Part shown: piece by piece, positions 7,848 to 16,319 of the stretch
Position numbering within the stretch: the stretch's first letter is position 1
Layout of the letters: each line of letters starts with the position of its first letter
From: an uncultured Myxococcales bacterium
GTDB lineage: Bacteria > Myxococcota_A > UBA9042 > DTJE01
Direction: 5' to 3'
Assembly: GCA_937975765.1 (NCBI GenBank)
Contig: CALJUR010000080.1
Coordinates: 1-64,000 of the forward strand
DNA: 64,000 nt
Translations under genes and position numbers: made by a program
Notes under the pieces: model-generated
Seen by the model: the letters and a program-made list of their open reading frames with translations, nothing else
Databases searched by the model: none
What the model was told of the DNA's origin: nothing

Positions 7848-10553
7848 ATGCAGCGATGGACGCGACGGGCCGCGACGGTTCTGGCCCTGGCGGCCCTGGG
7901 CACGGCGTGCGCGGAGGAGAGCGGCGCGTCCCTGTCGACCGTCCTGGAACTGCGGGAGGGCTGGCGCATCCGGTCCTCGGCCCAGGTGGACGCGGACGGC
8001 GCGACCCTGTCCCTGCCCGGGGCCGCGACCGAGAGCTGGACGCCCGCCGCGGTGCCCGGCACGGTCGTGGGCGCCCTGGTGGACGCGGGCCGCTTCCCCG
8101 ACGCGTACGTCGACCGGAACCTGCTGTCGCTGCCGGGCATGGACTACCCGGTGGGAAGGAACTTCAGCGACTACGACATGTCCGCCGAGAGTCCCTTCGC
8201 GGTGCCCTGGTGGTACCGGGTGGAGTTCGACCTCCCGGCCGAATGGACCGGCCGCACGCTGCGCCTGGCCTTCGGCGGCGTGAACTACCGGGCCGATGCC
8301 TGGCTGAACGGGCAGCCGGTCGCCACCCGGGAGACGCTGGCCGGCACCTACCGGGCCTTCGAGTGGGACGTCACGGGGCTGGCCCGGCCCGGCGGGACGA
8401 ACGCGCTGGCCGTCCGGGTGCAGGCCCCCGGGGTGCAGGACCTGGCCCACACCTGGGTGGACTGGAACCCCTCCCCGCCCGACAAGAACATGGGCCTGTG
8501 GCGGGGCGTCGAGGTCCGGGCCGGGGGCCCCGTCGCGCTGCGCTGGCCCTTCGTCCGCAGCCGGGTTCCGGAGGCCCTCGACGAGGCGCGCCTGACCGTC
8601 GCGGTGGAACTGCACAACGCCTCGGACGCGCCGGTCCAGGGCGTGCTGGAGGGCCGCATCGACGGCGGGGAGGCCTTCCGGCGCACCGTGCAGGTGCCCG
8701 GGGGGGGCGTCGTCGAGGCGGCCTTCACCCCCGACGAGGTCCCGGCGCTGGTCGTGAACCGTCCGCGACTGTGGTGGCCGGCGGGCATAGGCGATCCCGT
8801 CCTGCACGATCTGGCGCTGACGTTCACGGTGGCGGGGGAGGTGTCGGACCGGTCCGCGTCGCGCTTCGGCATCCGGGAGTTCCACTCGCGCCTGACGGAG
8901 GAGGGTTTCCGGCAGTACTCGGTGAACGGCCGTGACGTGCTGATCCGCGGCGCCGGCTGGTCCCAGGACATGCTGCTGCGGGACGACCCCGACCGGGAGG
9001 AGGCCGAGGTCCTGCTGGTGCGCCACCTGGGCCTGAACACCGTCCGCTTCGAGGGCAAGCTGGGCACGGACCACCTGCTGGACCTGCTGGACGAGAACGG
9101 GATCCTGGTCATGCCGGGCTGGTCCTGCTGCGACTGGTGGGAGAAGTGGTGGGCGTGGTTCGCCGCGCCCGAAACGCCGGCCCTCGCGAAGGCCTCCCAG
9201 GAGGCCCAGATCCGGCGCCTGCGGGGGCACGCCGGCGTCTTCACCTGGCTGTATGCCAGCGACGGCCCCCCGACGGCCGAGGTCGAACAGATGTACCTGG
9301 ACGCGCTGGACGCGGCGGGGTGGCCCCGGGACCTGGCCCTTTCCTCGGCCAGCCAGGCGCCGGCCCCGCTGACGGGCCCCTCGGGGGTCAAGATGACCGG
9401 CCCCTACGAGTGGGTGCCGCCCCGCTACTGGCTGGACCCGTCCTCCGCGGGCGGCGCCACCGGCTTCAACACCGAGACGGGCCCCGGCCCCGACGTGCCG
9501 CCCCGCGGGTCCCTGCAGCGCTTCCTCTCGCCCGCGGCCCGCTGGCCCAAGGGCGACGAGTGGGCCTTCCACGCCAACGGCGGCAACTTCGCCACCTTCG
9601 ACCTGTACGACGACGCGCTGGCCCGGCGCTTCGGCGCGCCGGCGGACCTCGACGACTACCTGCGCAAGGCGGCGGCCACGGACTACGAGAGCCACCGGGC
9701 GATGTTCGAGGCCTGGGGGCGCAACCGGCCCCGGGCGACCGGCGTGATCCTGTGGATGCTGAACGATGCGTGGCCCGAGGTGGTCTGGCACCTGTACGAC
9801 TTCTGGCTGCGACCCCTGCCGGGGGCGTGGGGCGCGAAGAAGGCCCTGGAGCCCGCGCACATCCAGTACTCGTACGACGACGGCACCGTGGTGGTGGTGA
9901 ACGACACCCGGAGGGACCTCTCCGGCCTGCGGGCCACCGTGCGCCTGCTGGACCCCTCGATGGCCGAACGATACCGCCACGAGGGGCCGGTGGACGCGCC
10001 GGCCGGGCGCAGCGTGGTCGTCCAGACGCTGCCGGGCCTGCCGGTGGAACCCGCCCGCACCGCCTTCCTGCGCCTGGACCTGGCCGATGCCGCCGGCGTG
10101 CCGCTGTCCTCGAACTTCTACTGGCTGTCCACGGTGCCGGAGGATCTCGACTGGGACTTCGACGGGAAGGGGGAACGCCGCCGCTGGCAGTCTCTGGCAG
10201 ACTTCCGCGTGCTGCAGGACCTGCCACCCGTCGCGCTGGAGGTGGCCGCGGCCCGGCAGTCGTCCGGGGGGCGGGACGGCCTGCGGGTCTCGGTCCGCAA
10301 CCCTTCGGAGTCGCTGGCGTTCATGGTGCGCCTGGAGGTCGTCCCGACCCCCGACGCGGACGAGGTGCGGCCGTCCTTCTGGGAGGACAACTACGTGACG
10401 CTGCTGCCCGGCGAGACCCGCGACCTGTCCGTGTCCTGGCGCGCCGGGGACATGGCGGCGGCCGTCGCGGAGGGCGGCGGTCGCCCGGACGCGCCGATGG
10501 TGCGGGTCTCGGGATGGAACGTGACGCCGTTCGTGGCCGTGCCCGGGGACTGA
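7848..10553 (+). CDS. GH2 exo-beta-D-glucosaminidase-like lipoprotein
   Basis: The 901-residue product has a signal peptide (Cys near 21), then the GH2 order of jelly-roll sugar-binding domain, Ig-like domain and TIM barrel. Details match the exo-beta-glucosaminidase branch, which releases glucosamine from chitosan ends, better than beta-mannosidase or beta-galactosidase: the DWNPSPPDKNMGLWRGV segment, KMTGPYEWVPPRYW and FNTETGPGPD, where Glu543 is the expected nucleophile. The reading rests on remembered family motifs. With the GH84 enzyme and the PIG-L deacetylase nearby it suggests amino-sugar polymer use. It is the last gene of the co-directional run that starts at the window edge. Confidence 0.65.
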   Translation: MQRWTRRAATVLALAALGTACAEESGASLSTVLELREGWRIRSSAQVDADGATLSLPGAATESWTPAAVPGTVVGALVDAGRFPDAYVDRNLLSLPGMDYPVGRNFSDYDMSAESPFAVPWWYRVEFDLPAEWTGRTLRLAFGGVNYRADAWLNGQPVATRETLAGTYRAFEWDVTGLARPGGTNALAVRVQAPGVQDLAHTWVDWNPSPPDKNMGLWRGVEVRAGGPVALRWPFVRSRVPEALDEARLTVAVELHNASDAPVQGVLEGRIDGGEAFRRTVQVPGGGVVEAAFTPDEVPALVVNRPRLWWPAGIGDPVLHDLALTFTVAGEVSDRSASRFGIREFHSRLTEEGFRQYSVNGRDVLIRGAGWSQDMLLRDDPDREEAEVLLVRHLGLNTVRFEGKLGTDHLLDLLDENGILVMPGWSCCDWWEKWWAWFAAPETPALAKASQEAQIRRLRGHAGVFTWLYASDGPPTAEVEQMYLDALDAAGWPRDLALSSASQAPAPLTGPSGVKMTGPYEWVPPRYWLDPSSAGGATGFNTETGPGPDVPPRGSLQRFLSPAARWPKGDEWAFHANGGNFATFDLYDDALARRFGAPADLDDYLRKAAATDYESHRAMFEAWGRNRPRATGVILWMLNDAWPEVVWHLYDFWLRPLPGAWGAKKALEPAHIQYSYDDGTVVVVNDTRRDLSGLRATVRLLDPSMAERYRHEGPVDAPAGRSVVVQTLPGLPVEPARTAFLRLDLADAAGVPLSSNFYWLSTVPEDLDWDFDGKGERRRWQSLADFRVLQDLPPVALEVAAARQSSGGRDGLRVSVRNPSESLAFMVRLEVVPTPDADEVRPSFWEDNYVTLLPGETRDLSVSWRAGDMAAAVAEGGGRPDAPMVRVSGWNVTPFVAVPGD

Positions 10554-10571
10554 CTCATGGCCGTTCGGGCA

Positions 10572-11246
10572 TCAGGGCATCGCGGGCGAGTCGCCCCGAA
10601 GGAAGGTCCGGTCCAGGCTGCGGATCAGCACCAGCGTACCCCGGGACGCCTCCACCAGGTCGTCCCCGCACTCGTTCCCGAACCACTCCTCCAGGTTCGA
10701 CCCGATCGCCCCGAAGATCACCGACGCCAGGAAGCGCGCGGAGCTGCCTGGCAGCCCGCACTCCTCCAGTTCCGTCGCGATCAGCAACCGGTTCCTCCTC
10801 TCGATCTCGGCGCCCCGGGCGATGAGTTCCTTCGATCGGCTCTCGTACTTCCACTCGCGCAACAGGTCCTCGCGCAGGCTCATGTACCAGCGCCCGAACT
10901 CGACCAGGGCGGCGGAGACCCCCCCCAGCGGGTCGGCCGCATCGCGGTGCTCCCGCAACAGTTCCTGCAGCCTCTCGGAACCCTCCTCGCTGCGGGGGAA
11001 GGCCAGGTCCAGCTTGGTCGGGAAGTACCGGAAGAAGGTGCGCATCGAGATCCCGCCCGCCGCCACGATCTGCCGGACGGTGGTCTCGTCGAAGCCCTGC
11101 CGCACGAACAGGTCCAGCGCGGCCTGGATGACCCGCTCGCGCGACCGCTCCTTCCGACGCGACCGGCCGCGCTTCGGCACGTCGCCGGCGGGGGATGCGC
11201 CCGCCTGCGAAGGGGCGACGGCAGGACCCTGCTTCTTCCGGTTCAT
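10572..11246 (-). CDS. TetR family transcriptional regulator
   Basis: The 224-residue product starts with a basic, disordered segment (residues 1-38). A TetR helix-turn-helix follows at about 38-85: VIQAALDLFVRQGFDETTVRQIVAAGG, then MRTFFRYFPTKLDLAF. The C-terminal helical half should bind a small ligand that is not identifiable. The ATG was chosen over upstream in-frame codons because a GGGAGGA site sits just before it. The gene is divergent from the GH84 gene with 126 bases between starts, and an inverted repeat there could be its operator. It probably controls the GH84 gene and itself; control of the operon at 68-10553 is possible. Confidence 0.85.
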   Translation of the reverse strand: MNRKKQGPAVAPSQAGASPAGDVPKRGRSRRKERSRERVIQAALDLFVRQGFDETTVRQIVAAGGISMRTFFRYFPTKLDLAFPRSEEGSERLQELLREHRDAADPLGGVSAALVEFGRWYMSLREDLLREWKYESRSKELIARGAEIERRNRLLIATELEECGLPGSSARFLASVIFGAIGSNLEEWFGNECGDDLVEASRGTLVLIRSLDRTFLRGDSPAMP

Positions 11247-11320
11247 GCGTCCATCCTCCCTTCCGGGCGTCCGCGAACGTACCCCAGGACGCGGCTCCCG
11301 GCAAGGGCGCTGCCGCGTTC

Positions 11321-11338
11321 CGCGACGCCTTCGTCGCG
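11321..11338. promoter_or_regulatory. Candidate TetR operator (inverted repeat)
   Basis: Two perfect 7-bp inverted half-sites, CGCGACG and CGTCGCG, are separated by CCTT in the gap between the divergent TetR gene and the GH84 gene, 34 bases before the GH84 ATG. Size and place fit a TetR-type operator. In DNA this GC-rich, short inverted repeats also arise by chance. Confidence 0.4.
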
Positions 11339-11372
11339 CGAATCCATCCTCCCCCCATGCAGGAGCCTCGCG

Positions 11373-13604
11373 ATGCGGCCGGTCCGTAACGGGATTCTCG
11401 AAGTGGCCCTGGCGGGCCTGCTGGCGGCCACGGCCGCGACAGGATTCGCCGCGGGATGCGGTCCGGCCGGGGAGTCCCCCGTCCTGGGCGACGTCCCCCG
11501 CAGCATCCTTCCCTGCGCGCGCCTGGCGGCCAGCGGCACGCAGCCGCGGGGCTTCTGGCCCTTCGAGGCCGAGGACGCGATCGCGACGGTCCGGGATTCC
11601 CGGCCCGGAACCACCTGGAAGGCGCCGGTCGGCGAGCCCTCCTGGATCGAGATCGACCTGCAGCCCCTGGCCGCGGCCCCGGTCGCACTGCACGCGCTGT
11701 CGATCGCCTTCTCGTCGGACGCGCCGGCCGGCATCGCGGTGCACCTCTCGCCCTCGTGCGGCGCGATGCCAACCGCCTCGCTGGCGTGGCCGGACCCCTC
11801 GGTGCCCCTGGACCTGGCCGACGTCCGGGCCGGCTGCGTCCGGATCGACCTCCCCGCCTCGGAGGAAGGCTTCGAGGTGGCCGGCCTGGACCTGGAATCG
11901 CGCGAGGTGCGGCTGGCCTCGCCGGGCCCGGACCCCGCCGGCCTGCCACGCGCCGGCGTCCGCCACTCGAACTCGGGCGCGATCGAGGGCTTCTACGGCA
12001 TCCCGTGGTCCTGGCGCGAGCGCCGCCACATGCTGATGGCCCTGGCGGCCAGCGGGCTGGACACCTACCTGTACGCCCCCAAGAACGACCCCCTGCACCG
12101 CGATCGCTGGCGCGAGCCCTACCCCGACGAGGACCTCGATCGATTCGGGGAACTGGCCGACCTGGCCGCCTCGCTGCAGGTCCGGTTCGCGTTCGGCGTC
12201 AGCCCCTTCCTGGACTACCGGGGGGACGAAGCCGACTACGCCACGCTGCAGGCCAAGTGCGGTGCGATGGTGGAACGCGGAACCTCGATCCTGGCCATCC
12301 TGGCCGACGACATCGAGTTCGCCCCCGGGGTGGCCGTCGATGCCGCGCTGGGCGCGATGCACGTGGCCGTCGTCAACCGGCTGGTGGCGGACTTCGCGGC
12401 CGACGGCGTCGCGATCTGGTTCACGCCGACGGTCTACAGCGACCGGCGCGCCGGGGACTGGCCGGGGGGGCAGGCCTACCTGCGGGAGATCGCCGCGCTG
12501 GACCCCTCGGTCCAGGTCCTGTGGACCGGCCCGGACACCGGCAACGCGACGCTGGCGGCCGGCGACCTCGCCGCCGTGACGGCCGCCATCGGCCGCCTGC
12601 CCCTGATCTGGGACAACGCCTACGCCAACGACGGCGGCGACGGGGCGTTCGGGCGGATCTTCCTGGCCCCGTATACCGGCCGGTCCCCCGACCTGGCGGG
12701 CCCGCCGCCCGCGGTGGCCGGGATCGCCCAGAACCTGTCGATCCAGGGGGCCCTTTCGCGGATCTCGCTGGCCGGCTTCGGGGCCTGGAGCGACGACCCG
12801 GCCGGCGCGGACGCAGCGGCGCTGCTGGACCGCGCCATCGAGCGCGAGGGGCTGTTCGCGCCCGGCCTGGGGCGGGACCCCACCCACGACGCGCAGGTGC
12901 TTCGCCGCGTCGCCGAACTGTTCCAGGGCGACTCCTCCCGCGACCCGCCGCGCTTCGTCGCGCTGGAGCAGGCCTCGGCGGACCTGGTCGCGACGCTGAA
13001 GGCCGCCTCCGGAAACGCCCTGGACGCCTCGGCGGTCGCCCGGCTGCTGCCGCTGCTGGGGCGGATGGCCGCGCTTCCTTCCGACGCCTGGCACTCGGGA
13101 CTCGACACCGACCTGGTGGACGAACTGGCCTTCCCGCTGCAGAAGGCGGTGCACGAGGGGCGCCAGGGCCTGTGGGCGCTGTCCGCGCTCTCCCGGCGGC
13201 TGGCCGGGGGCGACGCCTCGATGGAACTGGCCCGGGTGGACGACGAGGCCCTTCTGTCGGCGCAGTGCCGCTTCCTGTTCAGCCCCGATGCCGTGGCGAA
13301 CGTCGTGACCGCCGTCCGGGAGGCCCCGCCGCAGGCCGACCCGCCCGTCCCGCCGACCCCGGCCGACCCCCTTCCGGCCGCCTGCCGGCCGGGCGTGCCG
13401 GTCGCCTGGAAGCCGTATGCCGGCCAGGCGGACGTGCAGGTCTTCGGGCTGCCGGGCGCGACGATCGACGCGGACGGGACGATCCGCTGGACCCCGCCGC
13501 ACGGGGGCCGCTTCCAGGGCGTGATCACGGCCTCGCGCACCGCGGCGCCCGCGGGCTGGGCCTGGCAGGAGGCCGAACTGGCCTGCGGGGCCACGAACGA
13601 GTAG
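11373..13604 (+). CDS. GH84 beta-N-acetylglucosaminidase (NagJ/hyaluronidase-like)
   Basis: The 743-residue product has an N-terminal signal peptide with a possible lipobox Cys near residue 29. Residues about 45-190 form a beta-sandwich resembling a carbohydrate-binding or N-terminal GH84 domain. The catalytic barrel begins at IEGFYGIPWSW (Glu205), continues through DTYLYAPKNDP, and carries the paired aspartates LADDIEF (Asp312, Asp313) that in GH84 serve substrate-assisted hydrolysis of N-acetylglucosamine linkages. A helical region and a Pro-rich linker follow, then a short C-terminal domain. GH84 enzymes act on O-GlcNAc, mucin or hyaluronan fragments. The start is set by AGGAG eight bases before the ATG. 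Divergent from the TetR gene. Confidence 0.85.
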   Translation: MRPVRNGILEVALAGLLAATAATGFAAGCGPAGESPVLGDVPRSILPCARLAASGTQPRGFWPFEAEDAIATVRDSRPGTTWKAPVGEPSWIEIDLQPLAAAPVALHALSIAFSSDAPAGIAVHLSPSCGAMPTASLAWPDPSVPLDLADVRAGCVRIDLPASEEGFEVAGLDLESREVRLASPGPDPAGLPRAGVRHSNSGAIEGFYGIPWSWRERRHMLMALAASGLDTYLYAPKNDPLHRDRWREPYPDEDLDRFGELADLAASLQVRFAFGVSPFLDYRGDEADYATLQAKCGAMVERGTSILAILADDIEFAPGVAVDAALGAMHVAVVNRLVADFAADGVAIWFTPTVYSDRRAGDWPGGQAYLREIAALDPSVQVLWTGPDTGNATLAAGDLAAVTAAIGRLPLIWDNAYANDGGDGAFGRIFLAPYTGRSPDLAGPPPAVAGIAQNLSIQGALSRISLAGFGAWSDDPAGADAAALLDRAIEREGLFAPGLGRDPTHDAQVLRRVAELFQGDSSRDPPRFVALEQASADLVATLKAASGNALDASAVARLLPLLGRMAALPSDAWHSGLDTDLVDELAFPLQKAVHEGRQGLWALSALSRRLAGGDASMELARVDDEALLSAQCRFLFSPDAVANVVTAVREAPPQADPPVPPTPADPLPAACRPGVPVAWKPYAGQADVQVFGLPGATIDADGTIRWTPPHGGRFQGVITASRTAAPAGWAWQEAELACGATNE

Positions 13605-13647
13605 GGGCCGTTCCCGGGCCGCTCCGGTCCGGATCGTCCGCCGCGGG

Positions 13648-14460
13648 TCAGTCCGCCGTCTCGAGGTCCTCGCCGATCTGCTGGAACAGGGGCTCCAGGT
13701 CGCCGAACCGCTCGCGCCGGAAGGCCTCGGCGAACCGCCCCTCGGGGAAGCCCGCCGCCGCGGCCACGCCCGCCGCCGTCCCGGCCACGAACCGCTCGAC
13801 CAGCGGACGCAGGTCCCCGCCCTCGACGCCCGCATCGATCGCCGCGACCCGCCGCCCCGCCGTGCGCAACTGCAGCCGGTACTGGTTCAGCACGTTCCGC
13901 AGCATCGTCCGGTGGGCCAGCACGGCTTCCAGTTTCCGCGACAGGTGCGCCGTGATCTCCAGCGGGTAGTCGGCGCCGGTGCCCGCCCGCGAGAAGTACC
14001 ATCGCTCGGCCGGCGCGAACGGCTGCAGCCCCTCCTCGAAATGCCGCGGGCAGTGCTTGTCGAAGCACGACACCCAGAACGCCTCGGCGACCGCGGCGGC
14101 GACCCGGGCGTGGTCCTGGTTGTCGTCGTGGACGTCCGCCGGGTCGAACGAGAAGACCGTGTGCGGCCGGTGCTTCCGCAGCAGGTACACGATCCGCTCG
14201 CGCAGCACGGTCAGGGGCACGTCCGCCAGCCGGTCCGTCTCGAACCCCAGGTCCACGATCTCGCCCACCCCCAGGATCGACGCGGCCTGCCGCATCTCCC
14301 GGGCGTTCGCCTGGATCGTCTCCTCCACGGTCAGCCCGACCGAGTCGTACCGGTCGTCGGTGACCCGGACCAGCACCACGCGCCAGCCCTCGTCCGTGAA
14401 CCTCGCCATCGCGCCGCCGCAGAAGATCGCGGCGTCGTCCGCATGGGGACTGATGATCAT
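13648..14460 (-). CDS. PIG-L/LmbE family N-acetylglucosaminyl deacetylase
   Basis: The 270-residue product begins MIISPHADDAAIFCGG, a variant of the family zinc motif Pro-His-x-Asp-Asp with the Asp pair intact. The second zinc ligand region HDDNQDH lies near residue 115. Relatives remove acetyl groups from GlcNAc in glycolipids, thiols or antibiotic precursors. I chose the ATG at 14460 because the conserved strand starts there; the frame stays open for about 34 further codons upstream and a GTG four codons earlier sits too close to its purine tract. It runs opposite to the GH84 gene end-to-end and is divergent from the dehydrogenase gene. Confidence 0.8.
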   Translation of the reverse strand: MIISPHADDAAIFCGGAMARFTDEGWRVVLVRVTDDRYDSVGLTVEETIQANAREMRQAASILGVGEIVDLGFETDRLADVPLTVLRERIVYLLRKHRPHTVFSFDPADVHDDNQDHARVAAAVAEAFWVSCFDKHCPRHFEEGLQPFAPAERWYFSRAGTGADYPLEITAHLSRKLEAVLAHRTMLRNVLNQYRLQLRTAGRRVAAIDAGVEGGDLRPLVERFVAGTAAGVAAAAGFPEGRFAEAFRRERFGDLEPLFQQIGEDLETAD

Positions 14461-14568
14461 CGCCGTTCGCACGCCTTCCTGCCCCGTCCGGGAACCCCCG
14501 GGTGATGTCCAAGCATGCCCTTTCACGGGGTCGCAGGCAAGCAAAATGACATAAACTGCCAATTTCAG

Positions 14569-14597
14569 TTGACGCCGCGTTCCCGGCCCGCTACCTT
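14569..14597 (+). promoter_or_regulatory. Sigma-70-type promoter for the glycerol-1-phosphate dehydrogenase-like gene
   Basis: TTGACG (14569-14574) and TACCTT (14592-14597) are exactly 17 bases apart, in the most AT-rich patch of the region. Predicted transcription starts near 14604, 24 bases before the GTG start codon. Confidence 0.6.
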
Positions 14598-14627
14598 GCC
14601 TCCCGGAGTCCCTCCCGGAGGTGGACC

Positions 14628-15650
14628 GTGCCGCCGCATGCCGAACCCCGAGTCGCCGTTCCCACGTATGGCCACAACCTCCTGCGGACCCTGCCGCCGG
14701 CCCTGCTGGAGCGGCCCATCGTCCTGACCCAGCCCGAGCCCTGGGCGCTGGTGCGCGACGCCTTCCCGGCGGACCGGACGCAGGTGCACCTCGTGACCAC
14801 GATGGAGCATTCCGCCGTCCTCCAGGTCACGGACTCGCTGGCCACCGGGTCGGCCGTCTTCGGCATCGGCGGGGGGTCGGCGGTCGACCACGCCAAGTAC
14901 GTCGCCTGGAAGACCGGCCTGCCGCTGGTCCTGGTCCCGTCCATCCTTTCCGTGGACGCCGCCTATACCAAGGCCATCGGCGTGCGCGAGGGCAGCCGCG
15001 TCCGCTATGTCGGCGCCGTCTTCCCCGACCACCTGCTGATCGACTACGGCCTGCTGCAGCGGGCCGACCCCGTCCTGAACCGGGCCGGGGCCGGCGACAT
15101 CCTGTCGATCTTCACGGCCCTGTGGGACTGGCGCGAGGCGGGCACCCGGCTGGACGAACCGTACGACGCGACCATCGCGGACGAGTCCCGGGCGCTCCTG
15201 CAGCGCCTCTTCGACGGCGCGCCCGAGATCGGCGCGGTCTCGGAAACGGGCCTGCGCCTGCTGTCCGACCTGTACGTCGCGGAAGTGCGCCTGTGCGAGA
15301 TCGTGGGCAACGCGCGCCCCGAGGAGGGCGCCGAGCACCACGTCGCCTACTGCCTGGAGCACCTGACGAAGCGCCACTACCTGCACGGTGCGCTGGTGGG
15401 CCTGGGCGTGCTGCTGGCCGGCGACTACCAGGGCCAGGACGTCGCCCCCGTCCGCCGCTTCCTGGACGGGATCCGCCTGGACACCTCGTGCGCGGCCCTC
15501 AACACGACGCCCCGCGAGGTGCGCGACTGCCTGCTGGCCCTTCGCGACTACGTCACCCGCGAGACCCAGCTGATGCCCGGCGTCTTCCACTTCCGCAACG
15601 GCGTCCCCCCGGCCGACGCCGACGCCCTGGTGGCCCGCCAGGTCCGCTGA
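14628..15650 (+). CDS. sn-glycerol-1-phosphate dehydrogenase-like iron/zinc alcohol dehydrogenase
   Basis: The 340-residue product belongs to the metal-dependent dehydrogenase group that includes glycerol-1-phosphate dehydrogenase (EgsA/AraM). The NAD-binding loop reads FGIGGGSAVDHAKY, followed by LVLVPSILSVDAAYT. Likely metal ligands lie in AGAGDILS, AEHHVAYCLE and LHGALVGLG. Family members reduce dihydroxyacetone phosphate to glycerol-1-phosphate; related enzymes act on other sugar-like substrates, so the exact reaction is uncertain. The GTG start is supported by GGAGGTG five bases upstream and by the promoter above. It is divergent from the PIG-L gene, suggesting a shared glycolipid or cell-wall theme, which is inference. 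Confidence 0.7.
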   Translation: MPPHAEPRVAVPTYGHNLLRTLPPALLERPIVLTQPEPWALVRDAFPADRTQVHLVTTMEHSAVLQVTDSLATGSAVFGIGGGSAVDHAKYVAWKTGLPLVLVPSILSVDAAYTKAIGVREGSRVRYVGAVFPDHLLIDYGLLQRADPVLNRAGAGDILSIFTALWDWREAGTRLDEPYDATIADESRALLQRLFDGAPEIGAVSETGLRLLSDLYVAEVRLCEIVGNARPEEGAEHHVAYCLEHLTKRHYLHGALVGLGVLLAGDYQGQDVAPVRRFLDGIRLDTSCAALNTTPREVRDCLLALRDYVTRETQLMPGVFHFRNGVPPADADALVARQVR

Positions 15651-15843
15651 CGCCGCCCGGGGTCCCCGCGGGAAACGTCCGCCGATTCCCCTGTCGTTTT
15701 CTGTCGGAATCCGCTGTTGCCCTCTATAGTCCAGGCTGGTTTCGACCGATTGGGGGAGTGGTCATCGCGCGCCGGGCACCCGATCCATCTCGAAGCCTGA
15801 CGCGTGCTACTTTGTGATTCCGGCAAGTTACCAGGAGGACTCC

Positions 15844-16317
15844 ATGAGGACTCGATTTCGATGGGTGCTTCTCGCGACGGCGCTGGTCGTCGCAGGCTGT
15901 TCCGGCGGCAGCGACGGGCCGGGGTACGAGGAGGACGCCTACCCCCCGGGCTACAACGACACCCTGGGCGAGACGTCCGGCGGCTCGTGCCTCAACCAGA
16001 ACCTGTGGGCCCAGCCGGACTTCGACTGGCGGATGAGCCGCGGTGTCACGATGGACATCGCCGTGGTCCTGCAGGACGGCACTCCGTGGACCGGCGTCAT
16101 GGTCTCGGTCTACGACGACGCCTCCGACGAGCCCGGCCTGCAGAACCTGCTGGCCGAAGGGATGACGGGCGAAGACGGCCAGTGGACCGGCTGGGCCGTC
16201 CTGCCCTCGGACCAGGCCGCGGTGAACGTCGTCGCCAACATCGTCGGCGCGAAGAACTGGGATCGCGTGCCCGTGGTCGATGGCCACGTCACGGCCGAAT
16301 TCGGAAGGGGGGAATGA
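15844..16317 (+). CDS. Small lipoprotein of unknown function
   Basis: The 157-residue product has a clear lipobox (VVAGC, Cys19) and an acidic Gly/Tyr-rich segment after it. The rest looks like one small beta domain with the pattern IAVVLQDGTPWTGVMVSVYDD, similar to carboxypeptidase-regulatory-like or Ig-like folds used as surface spacers. I do not recognise the family. It lies directly before the LruC-domain gene (two bases between stop and next ATG), so the two are co-translated and may act together at the surface. The start follows an AGGAGG site. A TATAGT at 15725 is a possible -10 box, but I find no matching -35. Confidence 0.7.
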   Translation: MRTRFRWVLLATALVVAGCSGGSDGPGYEEDAYPPGYNDTLGETSGGSCLNQNLWAQPDFDWRMSRGVTMDIAVVLQDGTPWTGVMVSVYDDASDEPGLQNLLAEGMTGEDGQWTGWAVLPSDQAAVNVVANIVGAKNWDRVPVVDGHVTAEFGRGE

Positions 16318-16319
16318 CC

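Noticed and set aside
3062..8140. A 1692-codon open frame on the minus strand, and similar ones (for example 30506-37099)
   Set aside because: They lie antisense to clear genes, are Arg/Pro/Gly-rich, and arise because stops are rare in this GC-rich DNA. No ribosome site or family match.
68..10553. A Bacteroidetes-type polysaccharide-utilisation locus
   Set aside because: No SusC/SusD pair is visible, and the lipoprotein spacers and neighbours point to a different phylum.
14461..14562. An N-terminal extension of the PIG-L deacetylase
   Set aside because: The upstream codons are in frame but show no family similarity and no ribosome site; the conserved domain starts at the ATG at 14460.
15725..15730. 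Promoter for the lipoprotein/LruC pair from TATAGT
   Set aside because: The -10-like box has no acceptable -35 at 15-19 bases and is more than 100 bases from the gene; left unannotated.
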